Shown piece by piece: positions 17,906-26,968 of a stretch of 64,000 nucleotides of DNA. Each line of letters opens with the position of its first letter. Position 1 is the first letter of the stretch. The position numbers and the translations under genes were made by a program. Source of the stretch: JAWLBR01 sp041687495 (GTDB taxonomy: Bacteria; Bacillota; Limnochordia; DTU087; JAAYGB01); contig JAWLBR010000003.1 of assembly GCA_041687495.1 (NCBI GenBank), positions 1 through 64,000 on the forward strand, in the 5' to 3' direction. Below the pieces are notes generated by a model, which was not told the origin of the DNA, did no database searches, and saw only the letters and a list, made by a program, of their open reading frames with translations.

Positions 17906-19006
17906 TTATCCGTCTAGATCAAGGAACCGCTTGAGATCTTCGAACAACTCAGCGACCTGCTCTCCATTGATTTCATGCAGTGCTTTACCGTTCTCTCGAC
18001 GGGTAGTGATTAGTCCGGCTTCCCGGAGAATCTTGGCATGGTTGCTTACCGTCGGACGGGCAAGACCCAAGAACGAAGCAATCTCTGTGTTGTACATCCC
18101 AAACTCTCGAATCAGGCGGAGAATGGTCAGGCGGGTTGGATCCGAAAGAGCCGACACCTTCTGGGAGATGCTCTCAGCGAAGCGGCGAAAGGCATCTAGA
18201 ACCGGCCCCGATTCGGCAAAAGAGACACAAAAAGTTTCAGGGGTTATGGACCAGGTATCAGGAAGGCCAATTGGCTCGCTCCAGAACATCACTTTCAGCC
18301 CCATCTTCTCAATCCCCGCCAGCAGCTCTGGCTGAGTTCGCAGGGGATTGTGTCCGGGAAGCCAATGAAGAGTCTCAGAGGTTAGCTCGTGACCTTTGAG
18401 GGCTTCGTTCACGCTGCTTTCCATGAGACGCATCCGATCCAGCTGTTTTGAGCGGAATGGCTCCCAGTACTGGTAGTACAGCCGATCCAAGAGCATCCAG
18501 AATCTTTGATGCAGTTCTCCGTCGGCGAGGATGCTAGCCGCCAGCTGTGCGTCATCATCGATGATTGTCATTCGGCGGTTCGAAAGCTCCTTGCCAACCC
18601 CTGCAAACAGCTTGCGCTGTGCCTGGGTAATTAGTGCCACGAGTTCGGCACGGTTGGACAAGTCCTCTGACACGCCTAGGTCTAGTGGCATTGTTTTCTC
18701 CCGAAAACGCTGCACAGCCTGATCTATCGTCAGAGAGCGGATCGCCATGGAAGACTGGTCGTAGTCATTTCCCTCCAACACTTCGGCCACAGTGGCTGCA
18801 TAATCCAAGAAGGAAAACAGCCTTTTCCGACCCAGGAGCGTTCGCAATTCAGTGCTCAGACTCGCTGGCACCTGCTGGATCAGCTCTATCAAGTGATTAG
18901 GCGTTTCTTTCTCTGTGTAGTGACCGCAGAGGGCTGATACAAAAGTCTCCATTTCTAGCATGACTGAGCGGCTGACATATCCTTGATTTTGCCCATCAGC
19001 TGACAT
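17906..19006 (-). CDS. ArsR-type transcription regulator with long N-terminal domain
   Basis: A 366-residue regulator. The last 90 residues form a winged helix: ALSDPTRLTILRLIREF, then the recognition helix region ASFLGLARPTVSNHAKILRE and AGLITTRRENGK. The first 270 residues are mostly helical with no family I can name and probably bind a ligand or form dimers. It starts at the base after the stop of the MFS gene upstream (19007-20299), so the pair is one operon and the regulator probably senses what the pump exports. No ArsR metal-site CxC pattern is present. Confidence 0.85.
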   Translation of the reverse strand: MSADGQNQGYVSRSVMLEMETFVSALCGHYTEKETPNHLIELIQQVPASLSTELRTLLGRKRLFSFLDYAATVAEVLEGNDYDQSSMAIRSLTIDQAVQRFREKTMPLDLGVSEDLSNRAELVALITQAQRKLFAGVGKELSNRRMTIIDDDAQLAASILADGELHQRFWMLLDRLYYQYWEPFRSKQLDRMRLMESSVNEALKGHELTSETLHWLPGHNPLRTQPELLAGIEKMGLKVMFWSEPIGLPDTWSITPETFCVSFAESGPVLDAFRRFAESISQKVSALSDPTRLTILRLIREFGMYNTEIASFLGLARPTVSNHAKILREAGLITTRRENGKALHEINGEQVAELFEDLKRFLDLDG

Positions 19007-20299
19007 TTACATCTCTCCCTTTGCCAAGGGTCTTACGCTCTGCGATCCATGAACAGGTGCTTGTTGCTTTCGCCTCTCGGCCACAAAGATGGTGGTGAGC
19101 GCAAGCAGCAGTAGTGCGACTCCGGAGACCAGAAAAAACGGCCCGACCGATAGAAAACGGGGAACAATCATAGGAGTTATTGCTAAGGAGATTAGCTGTC
19201 CAGCGACGATAACCGCTTGAAACAGGCCGGCTATCCTGCCAAGAATCTTGGTGGGAGATACTGTCTGCAACACGGTGGTGCTTTGAACTAAGACTACACC
19301 GTTTCCCCAGCCTCCCACGAGTGAAGCGACTATGGCAATGGTCCTAGCCATTCCTGAGCTTACGTATGCGGACAACCCCAGAGATAAGACCAGCGCCGCC
19401 AGGCACATCAACCCGGTTCCCAGATCCCTGAAGGGACGGGCACTCCCTTTTCTCACCAGGAGATAGATGCCTGATGCCGCGCTACCTAAACCGACTCCTC
19501 CCAGATACATCCCATAAAACCGTTCGCCAGCCCGTAGAATATCCCTCGTATAGACCGATGACAGAACGTCCAAACCCATGATCGTGATCATCGCAAAGAA
19601 GCCGGCGGCGAAAAGAAGCTTAAGTGGCGCACTCTGGCGCAGGAAAGGCCATACCTTTTGCTTTCCCGCCGCCGTTTGATCGTGTTTCACCTCGGGCAGC
19701 GTATCGTTATCTTCGACTTGGGACCGGATCAGCCGTCTGGAAAGCAGTGAGATTAGCCCAGCGGCCACAGCGAAGGAGAGAACGTCGAGAATGACCGCAG
19801 CCCGAGGGCCTATCGCCCCTACTATAGCTGCTCCGATCATTGGGCCAAAAACCTTAACCAACGATGAAATCTGCTGCAGAAGCGCATTGGCCTTTGTCAG
19901 GTCCTCACCGTCTACGATATGGGGAAGCAGGCTCTGCCGCCCTGGAGTGATTACGGCCAAGAAAACGGACTCCAAGACGATGCATAAGTACACCAAAGGT
20001 AGACTATTGACCATGATCAGCAGCGATACAGCGGCACCGGCAAGAAGGTTTGCTGCCAACATCATGTGGGTCTGATTGTACTTGTCGCATAGTTTTCCCC
20101 CCAGCGGACCGAAAATCAGGACTGGAAGCAGCCCCGCAAGGAAGACCCCGCTGCTCTCTGCAACACCACCATCACCTCGAAAGACAAGCAAAGAGAAGAC
20201 GGCCATCATCGTAATCCAGTTCCCCAGAGTACTAATGGCCTCTGCTGCAGCCAAAATCAGCAAAGGTTTGTTCGCAAGAATTTTGTTAGGCATCTCCAT
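19007..20299 (-). CDS. MFS exporter co-transcribed with ArsR-type regulator
   Basis: A 430-residue membrane protein with about 12 hydrophobic segments; GNWITMMAVFSLLV in helix 1 and GPLGGKLCDKYNQTHMM in loop 2-3 put it in the MFS (Mef/EntS-like) group. It is likely a drug or metabolite exporter. The promoter at 20341-20369 and an inverted repeat at 20310-20326 lie directly upstream and the regulator gene follows without a gap, so autoregulation is likely. Confidence 0.88.
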   Translation of the reverse strand: MEMPNKILANKPLLILAAAEAISTLGNWITMMAVFSLLVFRGDGGVAESSGVFLAGLLPVLIFGPLGGKLCDKYNQTHMMLAANLLAGAAVSLLIMVNSLPLVYLCIVLESVFLAVITPGRQSLLPHIVDGEDLTKANALLQQISSLVKVFGPMIGAAIVGAIGPRAAVILDVLSFAVAAGLISLLSRRLIRSQVEDNDTLPEVKHDQTAAGKQKVWPFLRQSAPLKLLFAAGFFAMITIMGLDVLSSVYTRDILRAGERFYGMYLGGVGLGSAASGIYLLVRKGSARPFRDLGTGLMCLAALVLSLGLSAYVSSGMARTIAIVASLVGGWGNGVVLVQSTTVLQTVSPTKILGRIAGLFQAVIVAGQLISLAITPMIVPRFLSVGPFFLVSGVALLLLALTTIFVAERRKQQAPVHGSQSVRPLAKGEM

Positions 20300-20309
20300 A
20301 CCACCTTAC

Positions 20310-20326
20310 CGTAGCCAAATGACTAC
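20310..20326 (-). promoter_or_regulatory. Candidate operator of the ArsR-MFS operon
   Basis: CGTAG-CCAAATGA-CTACG is an inverted repeat with 5-base arms placed between the -10 box (20341) and the MFS start (20299). Its position just downstream of the transcription start suits repression by the ArsR-type protein. Confidence 0.4.
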
Positions 20327-20340
20327 GTTGATTTGAGTCC

Positions 20341-20369
20341 AGTGTACGAAATCATGAAGACAAAGTCAA
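20341..20369 (-). promoter_or_regulatory. Promoter of the MFS-ArsR operon
   Basis: On the minus strand TTGACT, 17 bases, TACACT. Both boxes are near consensus and the spacing is ideal; the start of transcription would be near 20334. Confidence 0.8.
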
Positions 20370-20633
20370 GTGTTTTCTGAAAAAGTAGTGCTCCGTTCCG
20401 ACAGTCCTACTGGGAAGCAAGTGGGGAGGGCAGATGGATTAAGCCCAGCGGTGGGAGAATTGATTGGTACCCATTCTTACCCTCCTGTCTCGAAGCTGTG
20501 GTGTATAATGAGACCAGACCAGATTTTACTTCCTCGTTAGGGAGCGCCGGCTGAAATCATGGTCTGCCAGCGTGAGCGGGCTCACGTGGGCAAGTACCGT
20601 ACTTCAAGCAGTAAAGGAGTAGATCAGGACAGA

Positions 20634-22376
20634 ATGGATCAACTCAAACGCTTTGTGTCGTACTATCGAGCTGAGTGGAAGTTGTTTACCCTAGACATGA
20701 TTTGCGCCAGTCTGATGGCTGGTATGGACTTGGTTTTTCCCATGGTGACTAGGGTCTTTATGAAGGATTTTATCCCTAATCAGAATCTGAGGTCTATCGT
20801 TCTTTTTATTGCTGCCCTGTTTGGGCTGTACTTGTTTCACCTGGCCTGTCTGTACATCACGGATTACTGGGGGCATGTGGTGGGATCCAGAATGGAATAT
20901 GCAATGCGGCGGGATCTGTTTAAGCACCTGCAAAAGATGGATTTCATGTTCTTTGACGACACCAAAGTCGGTCATCTGATGTCAAGAGTGGTCAACGACC
21001 TACGGGATGTGTCGGAACTTGCCCACCACGGGCCTGAGGACTTGTTCATAGCTACCTTGATGCTCATCGGATCTTTCTGGTATTTGGCACGGATTAACCT
21101 TAGTCTCACCCTGATCACTTTTGCCTTTGTCCCCATTTTGTGCTGGTACGCCGTTTCCCGCTGGAAAGCGATGAGCACTGCACTCATGAACGAGCGCAAG
21201 CAGATAGCAGAGGTGAACGCAGAGCTTGAGAACAGCCTGGCAGGAATTCGAGTAGCGAAGAGTTTTGCTAATGAACCCTACGAGGAGCAGCGGTTTGAGA
21301 AGGCTAATTGGGAGTTCCGAGAGGCCACTAGGCGAGGATACCGAGCAGAGGCGCAGTTCACCGGTGGTATGAGCTTTCTCACAAACATGGTCAACCTGAC
21401 AGTGCTGGGGGCAGGGGCTCTGTACACTTACCACGGACGCATTGATTTTGCAGACCTCACCGCGTACCTAATGTTTATCAATCTGTTCTTGCAGCCCATC
21501 GGCCGATTAACTAACTTTACCCGTCTATATCAAGAAGGGATGACCGGGTTCACTCGGTTTATGGAAATGATGAAGATCAGGCCGAGCATTGTTGACAGCG
21601 AGAGTGCAATCAAGCTGCAGGATGTCAAGGGAGCCATTGAGCTGCAGGATGTCTGTTTCCAATACAGAGAGCAGTCTGAGGTACTGAACAACATCGACCT
21701 GAAGATTGAGCCGGGAAAGACGGTGGCGTTTGTCGGTCCTTCAGGCGGGGGAAAGACAACCCTGTGTCATCTGATTCCGCGATTTTACGATGTGTCCAGT
21801 GGGGATATCTTAATCGATGGTGTGAACATCAAGAACCTGCAGGTAGATTCGCTGCGGCGTAACATCGGATTGGTGCAGCAGGACGTGTTTTTGTTCACCG
21901 GAACCATCCGGGACAATATCTTGTATGGCAATCCAACGGCGACAGAGGCGGAATTGGTGGAAGCTGCTAAGAACGCCCGTATCCACAATTTCATCATGTC
22001 CCTGCCCGACGGCTACGATACATATGTGGGTGAACGGGGGATTAAGCTCTCTGGGGGGCAAAAGCAGCGGATATCTATTGCTCGAGTGTTCCTGAAAAAT
22101 CCACCCATTCTGATTCTAGATGAGGCGACTTCAGCGTTGGATACAGCGACGGAGCAGGGCATTCAGGAGGCGCTAACCAGTCTGTCCCAGGATCGTACGA
22201 CCCTGATCATCGCCCATCGATTATCAACCATCCGGCATGCCGATGAGATCGTCGTCTTGACCGAGGGAAGGATTCAGGAGCGGGGAACCCATGCGCAGTT
22301 GATGGCCAGAGGCGGTATCTATGCTACATTACGTGGAGGCCAGTCAGAGATCGTTGCGGAGAGCTCCGCTGTGTGA
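20634..22376 (+). CDS. ABC exporter (homodimeric type)
   Basis: About 580 residues with an N-terminal six-helix membrane domain and a C-terminal ATPase: Walker A VGPSGGGKTTLC, signature LSGGQKQRISIARV, Walker B ILILDEATSALD, H-loop IAHRLST. It resembles lipid/multidrug exporters of the MsbA/BmrA kind. The frame is open from 20559 but the ATG at 20634 gives the normal family length and has AAGGAG upstream. A TATAAT box at 20504-20509 lies ahead with no clear -35. It ends at a strong terminator, so it is a single-gene unit. Confidence 0.92.
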   Translation: MDQLKRFVSYYRAEWKLFTLDMICASLMAGMDLVFPMVTRVFMKDFIPNQNLRSIVLFIAALFGLYLFHLACLYITDYWGHVVGSRMEYAMRRDLFKHLQKMDFMFFDDTKVGHLMSRVVNDLRDVSELAHHGPEDLFIATLMLIGSFWYLARINLSLTLITFAFVPILCWYAVSRWKAMSTALMNERKQIAEVNAELENSLAGIRVAKSFANEPYEEQRFEKANWEFREATRRGYRAEAQFTGGMSFLTNMVNLTVLGAGALYTYHGRIDFADLTAYLMFINLFLQPIGRLTNFTRLYQEGMTGFTRFMEMMKIRPSIVDSESAIKLQDVKGAIELQDVCFQYREQSEVLNNIDLKIEPGKTVAFVGPSGGGKTTLCHLIPRFYDVSSGDILIDGVNIKNLQVDSLRRNIGLVQQDVFLFTGTIRDNILYGNPTATEAELVEAAKNARIHNFIMSLPDGYDTYVGERGIKLSGGQKQRISIARVFLKNPPILILDEATSALDTATEQGIQEALTSLSQDRTTLIIAHRLSTIRHADEIVVLTEGRIQERGTHAQLMARGGIYATLRGGQSEIVAESSAV

Positions 22377-22416
22377 TGCAAATGCATTGCTGAAGACAAT
22401 CAGTGGATATCAGAGA

Positions 22417-22442
22417 TGGTGGGGTTCGCCCCACCATTTTTT
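22417..22442 (+). terminator. Terminator of the ABC exporter gene
   Basis: TGGTGGGG, loop TTCG, CCCCACCA, then TTTTTT. It lies inside the longer open frame of the next gene and so argues that the next protein starts downstream of it. Confidence 0.93.
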
Positions 22443-22522
22443 CGATCCAATCAACAGGGTTCTTAGCTCAATGGCGAAATCAGAATATAGCCACTACTAA
22501 CTTGATGGAGGCGGTAATTGCC

Positions 22523-23629
22523 ATGAGAATTCTGACGCAGCGTCCGGAACCAGACATAGCTGGCTTTGTGCAGGGAGTCAAGACCAATACTCCGTTTGAC
22601 CGGGTTCATTTTGTGGAGCTTTTTCTGGATCAAGAAGTTCTTCGGTATGTGCTCGAGCAGCATCTAGGCGGGCAGTGGGTTAGTCCACTACCGGATGACA
22701 TCGAAAGTCAGAAGGCCTACTGGAGAAATCACGTGCACGTTTGGCATCGGCTGGGCTATGACTATGTCCGGATGTCACCCATGGGTAATGACCGACTTCG
22801 TTTCCCAACACAGCGCAATCTGGTTGAGGATACCGCTGCACTGAAAAGGCAGCAAAGGGCATGGACCAATGAAGGCACAGGTCCCATATCTACCTGGGAG
22901 GAGTTCGAAAAGTACCCTTGGCCGTCAGTGGAGAAGCTGAATCTTGAAGTTTTTGAGTATGTCTCGGAAATTCTTCCGGATGGTATGGGCTTATTTGTCT
23001 GTCCCTCTTCTGGGGTGCTCGAGATTCCTATCAATGATCTGCTGGGATACCAGAACCTCTGCTTTCTGATGTACGATAACCCAGAACTGGTGAAGGCGGT
23101 GTTTGACCGGGTCGGAAATACTATCCTGTCATGGTATCGGCAGGTTGTGGGTCTAGATAAGCTAGTCGGATTCTTCCAGGGTGATGACATGGGGTTCAAA
23201 ACATCGACCATGATGCCCCCGGATTTTCTAAGGGAGCACGTGCTTTCATACCACGGGCGTTTTGTTCAGCTTGCCCACAACCATGATCTGGTGTATTTCT
23301 TACACGCTTGTGGGAACCTGAGCACAATCATGCCAGATTTGGTTGAGCAGGTGGGAATAGATGGTAAGCACTCGTTCGAAGACGCCATAGAGCCAGTTGA
23401 GGATTTTCAGCAACGCTACGGTGACCGTGTCACCCCCCTAGGTGGAATCGACGTAGACAGATTGTGCCGCATGGATGAAGCCAGTCTGCGGGACCATGTT
23501 GCATCTGTGTTGGACGCATGTATGCCGAGGGGACCCTATGCATTAGGATCGGGTAATACGGTGACCAACTATGTCAGCATAGACAACTATCTGGCGATGT
23601 TGGATGAAGGCCTTTCCTGGAGGAGGTAG
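22523..23629 (+). CDS. UroD-like methyltransferase with HxC zinc motif
   Basis: A 368-residue cytoplasmic protein of the uroporphyrinogen decarboxylase superfamily. It carries FLHACGNLSTIMPDLVE, where His-x-Cys matches the zinc-binding pattern of MtaA-type corrinoid:thiol methyltransferases; the later part has GGIDVDRLC. A methyl-transfer role is therefore likelier than heme synthesis, though no corrinoid protein gene is nearby. The ATG at 22523 is preferred because GGAGG stands before it and the terminator 22417-22442 precludes earlier starts. It converges on the next UroD-like gene. Confidence 0.86.
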   Translation: MRILTQRPEPDIAGFVQGVKTNTPFDRVHFVELFLDQEVLRYVLEQHLGGQWVSPLPDDIESQKAYWRNHVHVWHRLGYDYVRMSPMGNDRLRFPTQRNLVEDTAALKRQQRAWTNEGTGPISTWEEFEKYPWPSVEKLNLEVFEYVSEILPDGMGLFVCPSSGVLEIPINDLLGYQNLCFLMYDNPELVKAVFDRVGNTILSWYRQVVGLDKLVGFFQGDDMGFKTSTMMPPDFLREHVLSYHGRFVQLAHNHDLVYFLHACGNLSTIMPDLVEQVGIDGKHSFEDAIEPVEDFQQRYGDRVTPLGGIDVDRLCRMDEASLRDHVASVLDACMPRGPYALGSGNTVTNYVSIDNYLAMLDEGLSWRR

Positions 23630-23640
23630 TGAGACGTGTC

Positions 23641-23666
23641 AGAGGGCGCCAAGGCTGGCGCCCTCT
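23641..23666. terminator. Hairpin between convergent UroD-like genes
   Basis: AGAGGGCGCC, loop AAGGCT, GGCGCCCTCT: a perfect 10-bp stem in the 47-base gap between convergent genes. The T-tract is poor in both directions, but the position suggests a bidirectional terminator. Confidence 0.6.
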
Positions 23667-23676
23667 CCTTACCTGC

Positions 23677-24738
23677 TTAGTCCCACCAGAAAGTTCGATA
23701 CTTCCTCATTGCCTCACACAATGCGGCCACGTTTTCGGGTGGAGTCGGAGGATATATGCCCGCCAGAAGTTCTAGTCCGCCTTCGGGCGAGCCGAGCTTG
23801 CGCACTTCTTCTGCGATGAGATCAAAGATTTCAGCTCGATCCCCGTAGGGCAGGATTTTCTGGCGGTCAATGTCGAGTCGGATGGCCACCTTGCCTTTGA
23901 CATGCTGTGCTAGGTTATCGATCCCGTTGCAGAGATCCTGTGGATTAATGATGGTCACACCACAATCGATAAGGGAATCGATTAGGTCCATAATGTACCC
24001 ATCGCTGTGGAAAGCGACCTGGCAGCCTGCTTGTCGGCAGGGTTGGATCAGTGATCTGTAGCCGGGAACAAAGAACTTATTAAGCATTGTCGGGCTGATC
24101 ACTGACGAGGTCTGCGTTCCCAAATCTTCCCCAAACTCAATGAGCTCAACGCCCATACTCAGCCATTGATCCACCAGCACCCGGTTGTGCTCTACAATCT
24201 GGTCGATCAGAGACAGCGCTCTTGGGTCTTCTTCGATCAAATCGTACATAGCGTTCTCAAAGCCGCGAAGATAGGTGAAACGCATGAACAGGAATCCATG
24301 GGGGACTCCCCCGTAGGTGACCTCTCCTCTCTGCCTTAAGGATGTGACCAGCTCCCGAGCTCGATCCCAGTTGGCCGCTCCTCGATCAGCGGTGACCAGT
24401 GGATTGGGGACAGTGTACTGGTCCATCTTAGACAAGTCTGCCAATGGATGCTTGATGACAACGCCTTCGATGCCGTTGATGCTGGACTTCCAAACGCAGC
24501 CCCACGCATCCTCAAACTCCTCGTCCTTGCGATGAGCGGGGGGAAATGTTGGATGGACAAAGCTCTCCTCGTTCTGATCAGACTCGGGAAAGAACTCTGG
24601 AAAGTGCTTCGCCACCGCATGGAGTTCTTTTCCCCATTGGTCACGACTGGCGCTGGATATGTGAACGCGACATGGAATCCACTCGGGACCTCCAAACGTG
24701 ATCGTTCTTAGGTAGTTTTGGCGATTGGTGAGGGGCAT
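23677..24738 (-). CDS. UroD-like protein, paralogue of 1023-2066
   Basis: About 353 residues of the same superfamily, with FGEDLGTQTSSVISP, AFHSDGYIMDLID and TIINPQDLCNG. Like its paralogue it has His-Ser-Asp where MtaA-type enzymes have His-x-Cys. I chose the ATG at 24738, which has AAGGAG ten bases ahead; the frame extends to 24780. It follows the solute-binding protein gene on the same strand after a 72-base gap with a hairpin, so enzyme and uptake system are probably co-expressed and act on the same small molecule. Confidence 0.87.
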   Translation of the reverse strand: MPLTNRQNYLRTITFGGPEWIPCRVHISSASRDQWGKELHAVAKHFPEFFPESDQNEESFVHPTFPPAHRKDEEFEDAWGCVWKSSINGIEGVVIKHPLADLSKMDQYTVPNPLVTADRGAANWDRARELVTSLRQRGEVTYGGVPHGFLFMRFTYLRGFENAMYDLIEEDPRALSLIDQIVEHNRVLVDQWLSMGVELIEFGEDLGTQTSSVISPTMLNKFFVPGYRSLIQPCRQAGCQVAFHSDGYIMDLIDSLIDCGVTIINPQDLCNGIDNLAQHVKGKVAIRLDIDRQKILPYGDRAEIFDLIAEEVRKLGSPEGGLELLAGIYPPTPPENVAALCEAMRKYRTFWWD

Positions 24739-24767
24739 AGACTCACTCTCCTTATTCTGTGACCATG

Positions 24768-24797
24768 CCCTGGCCAGCAACAGTGTGCTAGCCAGGG
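24768..24797 (-). other. Intergenic hairpin between binding protein and UroD-like gene
   Basis: CCCTGGCTAGCA and TGCTGGCCAGGG form a 12-bp stem with one mismatch and no T-run. Such stems often shield the upstream binding-protein mRNA from decay and lower read-through into the enzyme gene. Confidence 0.5.
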
Positions 24798-24810
24798 TAA
24801 ACTAGAATGA

Positions 24811-26721
24811 CTACTTCCTAAAGAAGAACTGTTCAGGATCCCGGGACATACTCCAATGAGTATCCCACGTCCACAGGCCTTCTTCTGGGACATTACCAAG
24901 GTCTTTGTTGACGATGAGGATGTGGGGAACCATGCCGACCGTGCCGATTAGCCACAGGTTCTCTGCTTGGGAGCGCAGGATATTTTTCGCTATGTCTTTC
25001 CGCTCCTGATCATCCGGTTCGACTCTGACAGCTTCGTACCAATCCCACATGAGTTGGACCTCATCTGGAATCGTCTGCCCAATGTCGTCTCCCCGCTGCC
25101 ACTTGTCTGCGAACTTCGGCCATGGGTAATCTCCACCTGGCCCAACCCATGGGTTAGCCGATGGGAAGGTAATGTCCGTTGACCAGCCGCCGTGCCAGAT
25201 TGAACATTCCAGCTGATTCGCTACCTGACGTGTGGTGTATAGCTCGCCAGAGATCTCTTTGCAGCTGACGTTTATCCCGGCTTCCTGCCAGTGTTGGGTG
25301 ACTAACTGTACGACGTCGGTTTTCATCGGGTCTTCTACCGAGGCAAACTCGATTACAAAGGAGAACTTGTCCCCATTGGGCAAGTCCCGCCAGCCGTCAC
25401 CATTTAGGTCAACTAGCCCCATGTCATCAAGCAGAGCTTTAGCCTTATCTGGATCAAAATCGACGTAGGCGTCAGCGAATTCCTGCTCAAAGTACCTGCT
25501 GCTGGGTAAAACCGTGAACTGGCGAATGACGCCTTGTCCAAAGTACAGCAGCTCGTTCAGCTCGTTGCGATCAATCGCCAGAGACATTGCCCTGCGGAAA
25601 CGGACGTCGCGGAAGACTTCCCGCTTGTCTGCATTCTCGTGGCTGAGGTTGAAGTAGAAGAACACCTCAGTACCGTTGCCACTTTGCCACAGCAGAGTGC
25701 GGTAACTGGATCCCCGCTCCTCGGCCTCACGGTATAGTGGATAGTCCTTAAGTGATGTGGTAAACCCGTCAAAGTCGATGTCACCGGCCAGCATCTTGGC
25801 GGTTGCAACCTGTGCATCGCTGACAATATCGACCTCAACACGGTCAATGTATGGCAGTTGGTTGCCGGCAGAATCTACTTTCCAGTAATACGGATTACGC
25901 TCAAATATCCGCCGAGAGGAAGAGATATTTACGGGCATGTAAGGGGTCAGCACTGGAGCGCCAGGTACATCGGAAATGCAGACGTATCCGTGCATCTTTG
26001 CCCTAAATAGCTGGAACCACTCATGGTATCCTGCTTCCTTAACAGCAGCGTCAAGCTCATCCTTAGGGGTGTAGTTGGGGTGAAACTGTTTAAGATAGTG
26101 TTTCGGGACGATGATTCGATCCCGTTGTGGCGCTTTGGAGAATGGCATTCGCAGGAAAATCGGTTGCGGCTTTGGGAAGCTGAACTCGACGGTGTAATCG
26201 TCTATCTTGTTAACTTGTACGACCTCTCCCTCGACTTGCCAGTAGGCAGGGATCATGGGAGTCAGTTCTTTATTGAGCAGAATGTCTTCGTACCAGAACA
26301 TGATGTCATCTGCTGTATAGGGATGTCCGTCCGACCACTTCACGCCCCGGCGTAGACGCATGGTGAAGGTAGTGTAATCATCTGATGCCTCAATGCTCTT
26401 AGCAAAATGAGGCACTACGTCGCTACCGTCCGCCTTGGGATTAACAAACCCGTTGAAAGCATCAGTCACGAAGGCGACACCTAACGGGGTTGAGCTATAG
26501 GTGGTAAGTAAGCGAAGTTCTCCTCCATAGGCGCCAATAGCCTCTTCGGGTTCGACTACGTAGACATCTTCAGGGAGCCGCTCCGTCACTGGTGGAAGCT
26601 TACCCTCCTGTACCATTTGCTGTAGCATGGGCGCTTCATTGTAGTCCTGAGCGCTGGCAAGGCCTCCCAAGAGCAGGAAAAGTGACAACAACACCGTAAT
26701 CGTAACGTTTTTACGCACCAA
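24811..26721 (-). CDS. Family 5 solute-binding protein of an ABC importer
   Basis: A 636-residue exported protein. A signal peptide is clear: basic start MVRK, hydrophobic VLLSLFLLLGGLA, cleavage after SA before QDYNEAP; there is no lipobox cysteine. The mature part has the SBP_bac_5 pattern (RRGVKWSDGHPYTADDIMFW, FRDVRFRRAMSLAIDRNEL) of peptide, nickel and oligosaccharide binding proteins. Residues carry a normal family 5 length or slightly more. No permease or ATPase genes lie alongside, so it must work with subunits encoded elsewhere. Partner enzyme: the UroD-like gene downstream. Confidence 0.92.
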   Translation of the reverse strand: MVRKNVTITVLLSLFLLLGGLASAQDYNEAPMLQQMVQEGKLPPVTERLPEDVYVVEPEEAIGAYGGELRLLTTYSSTPLGVAFVTDAFNGFVNPKADGSDVVPHFAKSIEASDDYTTFTMRLRRGVKWSDGHPYTADDIMFWYEDILLNKELTPMIPAYWQVEGEVVQVNKIDDYTVEFSFPKPQPIFLRMPFSKAPQRDRIIVPKHYLKQFHPNYTPKDELDAAVKEAGYHEWFQLFRAKMHGYVCISDVPGAPVLTPYMPVNISSSRRIFERNPYYWKVDSAGNQLPYIDRVEVDIVSDAQVATAKMLAGDIDFDGFTTSLKDYPLYREAEERGSSYRTLLWQSGNGTEVFFYFNLSHENADKREVFRDVRFRRAMSLAIDRNELNELLYFGQGVIRQFTVLPSSRYFEQEFADAYVDFDPDKAKALLDDMGLVDLNGDGWRDLPNGDKFSFVIEFASVEDPMKTDVVQLVTQHWQEAGINVSCKEISGELYTTRQVANQLECSIWHGGWSTDITFPSANPWVGPGGDYPWPKFADKWQRGDDIGQTIPDEVQLMWDWYEAVRVEPDDQERKDIAKNILRSQAENLWLIGTVGMVPHILIVNKDLGNVPEEGLWTWDTHWSMSRDPEQFFFRK

Positions 26722-26968
26722 GATGACCTCCTTATGAGTTGGCTTTGTATTTACTAATGATTGTAATTATCTGGCATCCCTCCCTCAAAGACGTATTCGT
26801 TTGGAATCGTCAGTGTCCTCTTAATTGGAGGGAAAAGGAGCGCAGGACAGGGTTGTGAGTGCTGCTATTCGTTGGCTAGCCCGTTGATAGGGATTTAGCC
26901 CCTAGGTCAATTGGGCCACAGTCGCATATGCCTATTACAAACACTGACTATCGGAGGGAGTATGGCAT

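Noticed and set aside
20559..20633. N-terminal extension of the ABC exporter
   Set aside because: Extra 25 residues are polar, not in the family, and an ATG of normal position exists at 20634.
22403..22522. N-terminal extension of the UroD-like protein
   Set aside because: It would span the terminator at 22417-22442.
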